This document shows, in pieces, positions 20,674-32,997 of a DNA stretch of 64,000 nucleotides. The stretch covers positions 16,829,882-16,893,881 of the forward strand of contig NC_092279.1 of the NCBI RefSeq assembly GCF_036320965.1, given 5' to 3'. A program made the translations under genes and the position numbers. This DNA comes from Panulirus ornatus. Its lineage: Eukaryota > Arthropoda > Malacostraca > Decapoda > Palinuridae. The first letter of the stretch is position 1, and each line of letters opens with the position of its first letter. The notes beneath the pieces are model-generated. The model was not told the DNA's origin and ran no database searches. It saw only the letters and a program-made list of their open reading frames with translations.

Positions 20674-20746
<73 letters not shown>
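20672..20746. repeat. (TA)n at distal edge of LINE inversion
   Basis: About 37 TA units abut the inverted half. The element sequence GGGGAT overlaps the first bases of the tract, a possible priming microhomology. Confidence 0.97.
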
Positions 20747-20747
<1 letters not shown>

Positions 20748-21559
20748 CAATCTTGTATATATTTTTTAATCTTGTGAGATATGTAAATACATGTATGATG
20801 GAATATTGCCAAGTTTTGATCATGATAAATAGATTAGTAGTGGAAAATGAAGTAGGACAATTGTATAGATATTTCATCTGATGATCTGGCACGCCATTAG
20901 AGGTACAAGGAGAGGAGGTACACCGCGATATATGTGGGTAGACGCAGTGTCTGGACCGTTTAAAGGGAGGGGGTATCAGAGGGGAGGGTGCCCCCACATG
21001 GAAACTAAGTATTATTGATCTTGTGCCGTGCAGGCACCTGTGGGTTGCAGGATGACGTGTATATTAGCCATACCCATTGACTCGCTGCTGCTGGAGATAG
21101 TCCAGAAACACAGTAGTGTTGTAGTGTTGTGGAAGGCTTGGTTTACTGCAGCACTCCAGACAACAGGTGAGGGAACGAGGGTGAGAGTGATATACACGAG
21201 AACCGCCACAGGTAAAGGGGAACGGATCTAAAGTTGTTGAAATGGAAGGGGAAATATTTTTGCCCGAGATCTTATGTGTTTCTGCCATTTAAACCACGAA
21301 TGTGTGTCTCCGTATCTTTCTGTGTGACCGCCGTGTCTGCCATCGTTTATTTAGTGGGGAATGTTGCGGAACGGTGCAAATTCTGCTGAACTAAACGGCC
21401 ACATTTATTGACCGTAGCAGGTGTTGCCCACCCCCTTGGAGACAGGCTGTGATTAATGGTGCTTGTTTGGCGGTGTATTGATTGGAAAGGTGTCTGACGA
21501 TGTTCCTGGGAGGTGGCTAGGAAGGAGGCTATGAATTTGCCTTAGGAGTTGGCTAGGAA
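20747..21559. other. unique sequence, nothing recognised
   Basis: No supported open frame or repeat. Confidence 0.5.
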
Positions 21560-21990
21560 GATGGTTAGGTAGAAAGACTGGGATGAGACTAGAAAGGATG
21601 TCGGGGAGGGATGACTTGGGCAGCGGGTTGTCTGATGGTGGTGGGGAGGGGCGGCTGTGAGGGGGCGGTGGTTATTGAGTGAGAGGTCGGCTCGGAGTAT
21701 GGGAGGGAAGGTGGCCGGGGAGTGGATGTGGGGTGGGAGGGAGGGAGGGTGGGTGAGGAATAGGGCTGGCAATGAGATTAGGGAGGTGTTTGGGGGCGGG
21801 GAAGCGACTGGGAAAGTGGTAGGGAGAGGAGGAGGTGGATGGAAATGGCACTTTGACGGTGGTCGGGAGGGGAAGTTACTGGGAATGGGACTGTGGGGAG
21901 GGGGTCGGGGCATAGCTAGGAAAGGGACTAGGAAGGGTGTGGGAAGGGGAAGTTGCTGGGCACGGGACTGGGAATAGCATGGGGAGGGGA
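21560..21990. repeat. G-rich, purine-skewed tract with G-quadruplex motif
   Basis: The plus strand is dominated by G and A in GGGA/GGTGG patterns. At about 21730-21753 the run GGGGTGGGAGGGAGGGAGGG has at least four G-triplets separated by single bases, a strong intramolecular quadruplex pattern. Open frames on both strands are products of the skew. Confidence 0.75.
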
Positions 21991-23270
21991 CGGGAGTAAT
22001 GATACTATACAGAATATTTGAATACTTAGAAGTGAAAGGGAAAACTGTATTTACGTATGACTACTTGACCTGCTGCCTGACATGGTTTCATGATGAACAC
22101 CACAGACGAGTGAGAGAGAGTCAGAGACGTACGTAGGTGGTATGCAAACCTCTCAGTTCCTCCGCTTGTGATCACACACTCCCTCGTATCACCGAGACGG
22201 ATGGCCTCCGCTGCATAGCCATAACTTTCCACATCCTTCAGCTCCTCACTCTCCACTGCGTCATTTCCATCCCAGTTCGTCTTCTTCCTGCCAATCTTCC
22301 ATTTCTCCCTTCCTGGCCCTCCCATACCCCTTCCTCCCTCGGCGCGCGGGTCCCGGCGATAAGTGGCAGGTCGTCCGACATGGAAGAGCTTTCAGCCAGC
22401 AGGTGCATCGTGTTCCCGCTGTTCTGCTCCCGCTGTGCCCCGCGCTCGCCGCCAACCCTCCGTGGCTTGGGGGGGGTGTGTTCGCGGATTCCCCTCCCAA
22501 GCGGTTTCACGACCGACAGTTCATTTTCTTGCCAGCCGGTCGTTCTCCCAGTTGCATTGCACGGTCGACGCTTCCGTTTCTCTCGAACATGGCAATTCAT
22601 GCTCTAGTGTTTTATAGCACTTACTGGAACCAGGACTTTCGTGTGGCAATTGTGGATGGCTGCTACACTGAATTCAGCATCGGAATGTTATTTTCAGTGG
22701 ATTTTGCGCTCGATGGAAATGCATCGTTAATGTATTTGCGCTTCCCAGTGGCCATAATTGACTTAGACTGAGGAAGGTGTGCTGGACAATATGTATACAC
22801 TGGAAAATGTGTTGGTTATTTACGTGAGGTACGAGAGGCATATTCTCGTGCGATGGTAAATTTTGGAAGCATCCTCCTCCGTGATAACCTTACTCAGCTC
22901 ATGAATCCTACATGAGGAGCCGGCATGAATAATTTCCCCCGAGCATGAGTCAGATTGAATATCCACCTGGTGCCGTCCTCCGCGGATGAATACGTAAATG
23001 GTATTCAAACGAACCATCAGCCTCGCTCACTCTCCCATTAACAGTTCCTGTCAAAGATGCTGATTGTGTCAAGTACATAATGCGCTGCCAGAGCTTAAGG
23101 TGTTCATTATCTCGCTTGATATTTCGTTGATAATTCGCAAAGCAATCAATTGGTTTTTAGATTTTTTTTATGTAAAAAGGTGTTTGATTAGTTGATTCGC
23201 GACACAGACAATCTCCAGTCATGAGTTGATATTACACTCCTGCCTGTGTATATGCAAGCATCATATCATG
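21991..23270. other. unique, moderately GC-rich sequence
   Basis: Several overlapping open frames exist in 22130-22770, on both strands, none with a recognisable domain. I do not call a gene. Confidence 0.4.

Positions 23271-23326
<56 letters not shown>
23271..23326. repeat. (TTA)n microsatellite
   Basis: About 18 trinucleotide units, followed by a short C-run (23339-23346). Confidence 0.96.
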
Positions 23327-23327
<1 letters not shown>

Positions 23328-23529
23328 CATTTCCAGGACCCCCCCCTGTGCGTAAGGGATGCAGGGGCGTCTCATTTGGGTTCTGTAGCTTCAAAGTTTC
23401 GATCCACTCCACTTTGAAGCGTGAAGTTTTTCAACGAGGCTTCTCCCTTTAGTCAACTGACGATTATACACCCTCCGCCAAAAGCGACTTTTCACTCGCG
23501 GTGTAATCTTAAGCAGACGAATTCCGGTG

Positions 23530-23615
<86 letters not shown>
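23530..23615. repeat. (CA)n microsatellite
   Basis: About 43 units with one interruption near 23558. Confidence 0.97.
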
Positions 23616-23618
<3 letters not shown>

Positions 23619-24040
23619 GGCGTTATTGGACTCCGTCTGCATGTGGTTACGCTGGAAGTGGAGTCACCTTCGGCGAGGTAATATCATCAGAGAACAATCT
23701 TGTCGAAGAACTTCTTGCTTTAAAGATTACCCAGGAGTAGGGTTCCTTGGGCTAGTACAACAATGACCCCCTCCCCCGTCAAACACGCTAATCACGGTCA
23801 GTGATGTCCAAATCAAAGTCTTGTTTCTTGGAAAATATAAAATATAAAAGGGAGAGAAATATAAAGAGAAGTATTATGTCCTTGCAACACACAGCCAGAG
23901 AGGAGTGTGGTGTCCCTATGCCACAGCCACCACCAGACGCAGCCATCCTGCGTGCTGGAGATTGTGACACCACGGTTAGCAAGCAGTCTTGTATTGCGGG
24001 GATGTTGCACATTTGGAAAATGTGTGAGTTGCAAGGCAGT

Positions 24041-24153
24041 TAATGATAATGATGATAATAATAGTAATGATAATGATAGTAATAATAATGATAATGATAA
24101 TAATAATAATAATAGTAATGATAATAATAATAATGATAGTAATGAGAATCATA
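24041..24153. repeat. compound (AAT/GAT)n microsatellite
   Basis: Mixed AAT, GAT and AGT trinucleotides. The degenerate composition suggests an old array. Confidence 0.9.
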
Positions 24154-24273
24154 ATTGATGATACATTGAATTAACTGCAGACAAAGGCGGAAAACATATA
24201 AAGTTCGTGTGGTGACTGTGTGTTGTTACGGAGAGAGTTTTACGCTCGTGTCTCCCATTCTCTCTCTGAACTT

Positions 24274-24276
<3 letters not shown>

Positions 24277-24341
<65 letters not shown>
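24277..24341. repeat. (TA)n microsatellite
   Basis: About 32 units with no recognisable retroelement end at either side. Confidence 0.97.
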
Positions 24342-24342
<1 letters not shown>

Positions 24343-24947
24343 GCCTCTATTCCCTTGTGTTAGGTGGGCGATACATCTAACCCAGTCCGCTGAAAACCGG
24401 AGGGACATTGACACGCGAGCAGTCAGTCTACCTGTAGTCTTGAATAATTGGAAATAATTGTTGAAGGTTATCTCATTACCGCCGCCATGGTCTAGTAGCC
24501 TAGGTGGGTCTCCCTGCTGGCCACATGAGCGGATCTCGAGGCAGGCGGCTGATGAAGACATCGCTCATAATTTGGGACGACGAAAATTATATGTCACGAA
24601 CACCGCAGAATTATTCGTCATTAAAGTGTAATTTTGGTCGACTGAGGAATCTTGGACGGGACCCCAGCACGACAGGGAAAGATTAGGGTCATAAGAAGGA
24701 CCATTTTTTATGCTCCTGGGGCATAGAAGGAGGAGTCGACTAGTGAGCAAGGTATATATATATATTTCTTTTTTACCCAATATTGCTATATGGGTTTATC
24801 ATAGTAGAGGTGACCACTGGTTTACCACTGTCCATGTGTCTCAGTCTTCCCTATAAAATATCTCATGACGGGGGAATGGATAGGAAACAAATTGGTGCCA
24901 CAGACACCACATACAAAGTTCTGCACTTGCTGAACCTTTAGGGTGTT

Positions 24948-24973
24948 GGGTCAAAGGTCAGGGTCATAGGTAA
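24948..24973 (+). promoter_or_regulatory. candidate nuclear-receptor response elements (DR1 plus extra half-sites)
   Basis: GGGTCA (24948-24953), one base, AGGTCA (24955-24960), GGGTCA (24961-24966), one base and AGGTAA (24968-24973) lie in tandem. A one-base spaced direct repeat is the classical RXR/USP or HNF4-type site. Half-sites of this kind also occur in the dispersed repeat at about 33100 and 56120, so the cluster could simply be repeat-derived. No gene is visible nearby. Confidence 0.35.
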
Positions 24974-25689
24974 CTTTCAGAAGGTTACAAAACCAAGTAC
25001 ACGGAACGTAACTGTTTTAATAAGTTATCTTATTTCATCTTGGTGTAGTTAGGTTCGTCTTAATATTCTTAAGGCGTTCTCTCACTTGGGACACTTAGGG
25101 TACATGTTGATGGAGGGGATGGCCCAGTAACGGGTGTGAGGGGTGACGGATGTGGGGTGTGGTTGTGTAACCTCCGTAATCATCTTCATGGCGATGTGGT
25201 GACACTGCACCACCTCCCTCACTCCGTCTACGCTGCGGCCTTGAGGATCCTGTTAGCCTGGAGTGTCACGCTCAGCTCTCCTCCTACCTTCTGCTCCCTC
25301 ACACCTCCCTTCTCCTTGCCCAATTCCCGCCCCATACCGTACGCTCCACCGTCACGGGAATCGCTGTGGCCCGTCGTGCAAGGTCCTCCTCTTTGTGTAT
25401 CTATTGCAGGAAGCAGATGACACCACACACCGAGTGGCGACGTGAGAATGAACCGAAACCATGAAGTGCGTGTGACTTGCGAGGAGTGCATTGATAATCT
25501 CTGGTATATCACGTGGGAGAATATTTGTGAGGCAGATCACGACGGTTGTGTCTTCACAGTGAATTACATTTACCAGGAGTCGTCGCTGGGTTCGTCACAC
25601 TGTAAACCGCGTCTATAGAAATATATACTCCAAGTCAAACAACGCCGTCGAAGGGCATTTGATATAAAGTTCTGTGTATGGATTTTTTT
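24974..25689. other. unique sequence, nothing recognised
   Basis: No supported gene. The segment 25200-25390 is pyrimidine-rich and produces spurious open frames. Confidence 0.45.
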
Positions 25690-26300
25690 TATTTGAATTT
25701 TAATGAGATGCTCTAACCCTGCCCTTTACCTCCTTTCTCTACCCCATCTCGTTCTTGCGGGGGTCACCTCCTCCCTCCCCCTCATCTCTGCCGTACCCTG
25801 CTCTTACGGATTCGTTCCTGCACCTCCCTCCCCGCCCCCAATCTCATGAATCACCAATTTCTTTCTCGTATCTCTCCTCTCCTCCCTCTCCGTTCCGCCT
25901 CTTCCCATTGGTTCCTCTCCTCTCCGTCACGTCCCTATCTCAGGTCACCCTCTCTACCCTGCTGCTCTGTCTTCTCCCTCCACCCTCTTTCTGCCGCTCT
26001 CATCTCACGGGTCGGCCGCTCAGCCGTTTCCCTCCTTCCCTCTGCCCCGCTCTTCCCTCACAAGTCGCCATTCTCTGACCTGCTCAGCCCTCACAAGATA
26101 CCTCTTTTGGCCGTCCCATCCCGCTCATCCCTTGCTGTCTGCCCCGAGTCCCCATTTCGTCGTTTTTACTCCTTACTTTTCGTCCTCATTCCATCTTCAG
26201 TCCACCCTTGGGCGCACTGCGTTTTCTTCGTGATAATCCCTTCCCTACTTTTTTTTTTGTTCTTTGTCTCCTCATTTTCTGTTTTTTTTTTGTGATCTTT
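25690..26300. repeat. polypyrimidine-skewed tract
   Basis: About 600 bp whose plus strand is mostly C and T, with recurrent TCTCC, CCCTC and TTTCTT words. It causes long overlapping open frames with Ser/Pro/Leu-rich translations, which I do not regard as genes. Confidence 0.7.
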
Positions 26301-28089
26301 TCAGGGCTGTTCTTCCTTGCCTTTTCAGCAACTTTCCATGCTTGCTCTTGGCCTCCTTATCTTCATTCTCAACTTTGAATAGCACCTTTGAATGCCCGAG
26401 GAACGCCAAGACACTCGAGATATCTGTAGGAAATCTTTACACTGCAAGGATATGTAAGAGATGCCTTTCTTTTGACATGGCCTATACCCCGGAAAATGAT
26501 GAAGCTATTTGCTTGTAATAAGGTTGTGTGGCGCCTTCACCTCTGGTATAAATGACAAAGATAAAATGTTGAATGCTTGAGTGGGCTTCGTGCACCCTCA
26601 GAGAAACGGAGGACCGAGACAAGTGCTTATCAAGTGGCTGTTAAATACTAGGCTTCATGCGCCCTTAGATATAAAGGGGACCGTGATCAGTGCCTGCCAA
26701 GTGGCTTATATAAACAAGTTGAATTTTTTTACCTCCGTCAGAGAAATCAATTAACAGAGTGAATCATCTCCGTGATGAAGTTATAGGATGGCAAATTGGT
26801 AGTGTTCACCTCGGAAGGGAATTTATTATGAGTGGCCATGGAAGGATAATGATGGGTAACGTGTTACGAGTCTGGCTGCCAACTAAAGGAACCCGATCGA
26901 GGCTTGTTTCAAGACGAGTTGAAATTGTAGTATTAAGGTAATGGCGTTTATTTGGGGAGGAGGGATGGTAATGATGAGGAAGAAAGAGAGGGAGGTATAG
27001 AATGAAAAAGAGAGAGGAAGAGGAAGGAATAAAGGAAGGGAGTGAGTGAATGAAGAGGAATATTAATCAGCAACACTAGGTATATCGCTCCATCAGTTTG
27101 CTTATGTGATAAGAGCCTGTGTAACCCTCATTAGCCCACATCATCTTGTGTCCATGCTCGCTGTTCTCCTCTACCGGTACCCTAAACCCGTTCCTACCCA
27201 CCTCCTCCACTCGACTTTACCCACGCCCACAGCACAGTTCAACCACCGCCCACAGATGGACTCCTCTCATTCATGCAGCCCGATTTTATTGACTACCACA
27301 GCAGACCTTACTAATACCCACAACCCAACTCTGTATGCTGCTCGACTACGTCCTTTGTCCATCGCTTGCTACAGCCATACCCAAGGGAGATCCGACGTTC
27401 AGCGGTGATAGGTAAGAGAGCGAGACAATAGTCGGCCCACCGCCAGAGTCGGGTTATCCTCCGTGTAAACGTTTGATGATGATATCGTCACCAGAGGGCA
27501 CGGCATCACGGCTCACAAGCGGTAGCAACGCATGACATAATTCGTACAAAACATCCGATGACCGGCGATTTGCATACTAAAGCGGGGGGGCTAGTTTTTC
27601 GTCTCTCGTGAACCGCCGCGGATCAGGTGGAGGGCAAAGTAGATAGCAGGAGATTTAAGATTAGCGTCCGAGAGCAAAATCTCAAGCCCTCATCAGTGTT
27701 TTTTTCCCCCCCCTCGCCGCCGCCCACCTCATCGCACAAAAACTCGGAGGCGCTTCCCGAATACCACGGAAAAACACGCCCAGACAATTACTGAAACCTT
27801 AAACTTGAACATTTATGGCATCTTATCACAGGCCCCTTAGGAACCAGCTCCCTGGGTTAATAATAGAGATGACTTTAAGGGTTCCTCCTGTTTTGCAAGG
27901 GAGGCTTCCCCTCCTGACCATCTGCCCAGCAACGTGTTAACTGAAGTGATTCCTCGGATAAAAGTGGATCCGGGAGAATAGTAATTAGATCGATAAACGC
28001 AGCCATCTGATCCTTTGGTTCAGAACTCCAAGGTACGGGTGGGTTGATTTGATTCTGCCTCATAGGTGGTCAGGTTTTGACTATAATGC
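26301..28089. other. unique sequence, nothing recognised
   Basis: Includes a purine-rich stretch at 26955-27060 and a C-run at about 27706-27713. No gene, RNA or transposon could be supported. Confidence 0.45.
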
Positions 28090-28480
28090 TTGGGTAGACA
28101 TGTTGGAAACTCCAGGTGTATCAATTACAGTCTCAGTCATGTGAGTGAAGCTCTGGACTTTTCAAGTTCGAGTCTTGGACGCATTCGTTATGCATATGTG
28201 AAGCTCTGAATCAGTTGGTTCGAGTCTTGATCATATATGAAAGTTAGATGTATGCAAGTCTACGGGTCTCTTAGTCAGATTTTCTTGGCCTGTTAGGTGA
28301 GTTAAAACTTGTATGAAGCTTCGAGTCTTTTGGTTCGAACAGATTCTTTCAGTTTGTGTGAGGCTACAGTCATTTCGAGTCTCGGCTGTGCAGGTCAGTT
28401 AGGCTTGTGTGAAGTTCCCGGTCGGTCGGTTAGGATCGTGGCCTTCAGAGTGTATCAAGCGTACGGGAAGTTAAATTCCG
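28090..28480. repeat. very degenerate tandem repeat, about 50-65 bp unit
   Basis: Recurring words GTGTGAAGCT(C/T), GTCAGTTGGTTCGAGTCTTG and GGTCAGTTAGGCTTGTG suggest five to six diverged copies. The units contain GGTTCGAGTC, which looks like a tRNA B box, but no A box is found, so an ancient minisatellite is the safer reading. Confidence 0.45.
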
Positions 28481-28835
28481 GTTGTGGAATAGAGTCTTAG
28501 AGGCAAAGGATATTCAGATTTTCAGGTGCGGTAGGTTCAGCAGTGGACCAATTGATAGTTGGACGGTAGCAATAACATATCTTTCCACCATGATCTCCAT
28601 GATTAGATTATAGAATCTTTAACGAAATATTCAAACTCGTGTTCCTGGTTGTTTAGTGCCACAAAGAATGTGTGGCCTGTAAATTGCTGGAAAAAGATAA
28701 CAGGAAGGAAATTAGTGGATACTTGAAAAGTAGCAATTAGTTAAGCGAAAAATAGCTGAGGATCAGAGGGAAGAAGTCATTACAGGTGCGGAGGATTTTA
28801 ATGATATTGTGGAAGCAGTAAAGAGAGTGATGGCA

Positions 28836-28920
28836 TTATTATTATTATTATTATTATTATTTATTAGTATTATTATTATTATCATTATTATTATTATTTA
28901 TTATCATTATTATCATTATT
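28836..28920. repeat. (TTA)n microsatellite, interrupted
   Basis: ATT repeats with interspersed ATC and TTTA. Confidence 0.93.
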
Positions 28921-29930
28921 CCTGCTTGAAGGCATTTGACGTTTGTGCCCCGTAGGAGGTGGATGAAGAGGCAATAATTCCAGTCATGTATGTTGAATAA
29001 TTAGAAAAAAAAAGATGAAGAATTTGAATAAGAACATGAAGATAAGAGTGAAGAAATGGTGAATGGAATGAGAAGAAGAGAAAGAGAGGAGGTGGAGGAT
29101 ATATGGGGTTAACTAGTCCGAGGAGACCAAGAGGGATGGGAGTTGAGTGAGGTGTGGCATTTCCCTGGGGCTCTGATGACACTATGAAAGGTCAAGATAG
29201 AGAATAAGTAAGTAGTGTATGGAGGCAGGGAGGCGCCTCACCCTGCCACACACACACACACACACCGACAGAGATTATTATCCTCCCTTTGTGTTAAACG
29301 TTCCCAGAGAACCTTTTTTTTTTTCTTCTATATTCTATCTTGTTTTTGTATCCTTCTCCCATTCCGTGATGGCCTGGGCCTTTTGTTCACGGAATATCTC
29401 TTCGAGAGCGCGAGCGCGAACCGGCCGACGTATGAATATTCAGCGGACGACTCTTTACAAGAAGGGAAATTATTGTGAGCCCGGGCGGAGCGGGGTTGTT
29501 TGGGAAGACGGCCAACCAGCCAACCAACCATCCAGGTAGGGAATTGGGTGGTTTTAGCCGAGCCGGCGGGGGGGATCCCTAGCCTTCTGGTGCAGGGCCG
29601 CCGGTCCTGATGTACATTATAAGCATTCCGATGCTCAGGAATGACATAAAAAGAAGCCATAAGGTCGCAGATAAACAAACTTGCGAGGCAATAAGGAGGT
29701 CTGAAGACTGTGGAGATAGCCAGAAGTGTCTTACTGGTAAGGGCATCTTACACTTATACACAGGTGGAGCGGTAGTGTGTGTGTGTGTGTGTGTGTGTAA
29801 AGAAGAATTGTTTTTCAGCCAGTTAAACTAACGTGGCTTTAAATGACGAGGTAGCTGGGTGATGTAGGATTTTTAGGTAGGCAGAGCACTTGCGGCACGA
29901 GTGTTTATTGCATTTGATGAAGAGACATAG

Positions 29931-29968
<38 letters not shown>

Positions 29969-31969
29969 GAGAGCGTTGTATACACGCTCCCTGTGGTTGA
30001 TGCAGCGTGTGTATACGCTATCTTTCGTGCTAAAGTGTGTTGAATATATGTATACAAGACCGATTCGCACGTAATTCCATATTCATGCATATGTATAGAC
30101 GTAAGTATGTTTACAAAATATTTCGGGGTGTGTTTATTTTGAGTCGCGAGTCTCTGTGGGTGTGTCGGTCCCATGTATATAGCTGTAACGTAAGAGCATC
30201 ATCGCTGTTGAGGCGGACGCGACCCACCCACCCGCCCAATACAGACCCTCCTCAGTGCCCCCAGCCAGTAAATCTGGCGGAGTTAGTGGGATGTACACCA
30301 TAAAGATCCAGCGGAGTGTGGGAGCCACAGATCTTTAGCCCTCGTTCCACCGCGCGGGGAAACCACACACACGAATTGTTCTCCTCTCACATGCAAAATT
30401 GGTCGGGGATGGAGGAGCACCTGAGTTACCTGACGGAGGGTACGACGCAGGGCGTCACCCTGAGGCGCCATGTGTGGTGACAGGTCGTGTGGGGCTTTGT
30501 GTTGCACCTTTTGATGGGTCCTCCTGGGGCGCCTCTGTGGTGACGGGTCGTGTGGACGGGGTTTTTGTGCCGCCGTGAAATGTTGATAGTCAGGTGAACT
30601 GTTTATATAACGCGAGACAGAGCACTGCGAGGTCTGACAATGTGCTCTTACTTGTGCCACAGTTTTCCAGAGCGCGTGTGTGTGTGTGAGTGTGTGATAC
30701 GCTCCTGGTGTTGTAGAGTGGCAGTATTGTACGGTGTGTGGTGGGGTGAGACCAGCGGCAGCTGGGGTAGGGAGGCGCACAGCCCGTCGTTGTGCATCAC
30801 AAAACGGCGGCTGCTGACACCACCAATGATGGACTGCTTAGGGGGGTGGTAGCGTGTGTAGTTCGAAGACCCGGGGGAAACCCCTCACGTAGAACCGGGT
30901 AAATGATATGCGACTTTGAAAAGGAAAGCTTGGATCTTTTTGTCTCGTGGGATGTCATCAGAAAAGAGCGTTGAACCGGGTTATCATAACACCGTATAAC
31001 GAAAGAGCATCGGCACCGTCGGGACCTTGTTATTCTAATTCTAAAGGAAGGAGCTGGAGGGAATATGAATGTTGACCAACTGCTGCTGTGCACACTGATT
31101 TTTAGGAACTCCCCCTGAGGAAATGATTTGTTTTCCCCCGTCAGGAAAACCGCCATCACTCATTCAACCTTCCCAGTCTGGCCTGGCTAAAGCTCCCCAT
31201 AAAATGTCAGGATAAAAAAAGAAAAAAAGATGTTGCATATGAATACCTGAGCTGAAAGAATTAACGAAAACAACAGAGCGAGGACGTTCGCTTCCCCCTG
31301 ATCCTTTTTATCTGATGTATTTTTGTTTTACGGTTCTTCTATTGAGATTTCATGTCATATTTTGAGGAAGAATGAAGATTGATATATTCATACGTTCTGT
31401 TATTTCTCAGAGATCAGTCCTGTCGTGAGACACATGTTTTATAAGCTGCGGAACGATATGCAGTCACAGACAAGTAGATACAATTATACGCTTTTGCTGA
31501 GGGACGCGCTCAGTCATTTGTACACACACCCCCATGATGAGACGGACGGACATACCTCCACATAAACACATAGCACAAAGAGCTAATAGAGAAGGGCCGA
31601 AGGAGGGCAACAAGTATAGCACTCAAATTAAGGGAGCTGAATTACAGAGAAAGGCTACATCTCTTAAATTTGCCCATAATGGTAGAGTAGAATGAGGGGT
31701 CTGAGGGATGACCTGATTACAACTTGAGGTTGTTAAACTAGGTTGATGACGTAGACAGTGAAGAGCAAGATGGAGGGATCGAACAACCAGAAAACATAAC
31801 TTGTAATCAAGCAAGAACGTTGTTTAAACTGGTTTAAAGAAGTTCTCGTATTACAGCGCAAGGCTGGTGGGGAATGGCATGAAATGAATCATGAAAAGGT
31901 GTAAGTGCGGACAGCATGCAGAAGTTTAAGATGTTGCGTGCGATATGATTTCTTGATTTTCTCTTGTGG
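28921..31969. other. unique sequence with short (GT)n tracts
   Basis: (GT)n runs lie at 29775-29798 and 29931-29966. A two-copy duplication occurs at about 30468-30580, with shared words GGCGCC...TGTGGTGAC and GGTCGTGTGG. The 165-codon minus open frame over it (30780-30283) has no recognisable domain. No gene is supported. Confidence 0.45.
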
Positions 31970-32560
31970 AAACCTCTCTTCCTTTCCCCACCTCCTTCCG
32001 GTCTCCACTCAACCCTTCCCAGTTTTCCCAGTCACCCCTTACCCGTCCTTCCCCTGCCCTCGAGTTCCCTCCTAGGCCTGTACTCTGCTTCTCCCTGGTC
32101 CTCGCTTTCTCCCTGCCAGTCCCCTCCCTCTTCCCGAGTCTCACCTTGCCCGCCTCTCTCTGGCCTCCAGACTCCCCCTCTCCCTGGCCTTCACTTTCTC
32201 CCTGTCCGCTCTCACCTCAGCCCTCGCTCTCCGCTGTCCGTCCTCTTCCTGGTCTCCACCCTCCTCCCCCTGTCCTCCTCTCCTCGGTCTCCAGTCTCTC
32301 CCTGGCCTCCACTCTCTTCCTGCCCGCATTTCCTCGGTCTCCAAATTTCCCCAGGCCTCTAATCTCTTCATACCCGCCTCTCCTGGGTCCCTAGTCTTTT
32401 CCTTGGCCTCTTCTGTCCCTCTGCCCGTCTCTTACCGATCCTCAGTCTCCTCTTGGTCTCCACCTTCCCTCTGCCTGTCTGCCTCTCTCCGATCCCTATT
32501 CTCCTCCTGCCCACCTCTCCCTAGTCTCCAGTCTCTCATCCCCCCCCATCTGGCCTCTGC
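31970..32560. repeat. polypyrimidine-skewed, minisatellite-like tract
   Basis: The plus strand is C/T-rich, with repeated CTCTCCCTGGCCTCCA and CTCTCCTCGGTCTCCA words spaced about 25-45 bp. It looks like an old GC-rich minisatellite. The open frames are compositional. Confidence 0.65.
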
Positions 32561-32997
32561 TCTGGCTCACCGTCTCCAGGGTTCTCCACAAGGGCTTCTC
32601 GAGGGAGTGACACCACGCTTTATGTCAATATTGGTTCACGATCACTGGTTTGCTGGCTTGGCCGGCTGGCTGGCTCGGGAGTGTTTACTACCTGGGTTAG
32701 GTTTACAGATGTTTTCCCTCATGCCTTACTGAGCGATAACGGTCTGGCTGGGGGGTGCAGAATTTTTGTGAAACTATCGTAAACTGTTATTGCGGAGGTG
32801 GCCCAAGAGGCAAGGATTACCGCTCTGGGTTGGTGTGATCGTGAGGGTAAAACGGTTGTAGGATATTGGTGCACCGCGTGATGGTCACAGTCTGCGGTCG
32901 TGTGATTTGTGTCGACTTCGGGGGATGTACTTGCCGACCCCCTGGGGATCTTGGTCAGACGTGCGTGGGTGATAGATCTGGCTTCCTGTCCATACTC

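Noticed and set aside
30283..30780. 165-codon minus-strand open frame
   Set aside because: Covers a local duplication and is Pro/His/Thr-rich with no recognisable family.
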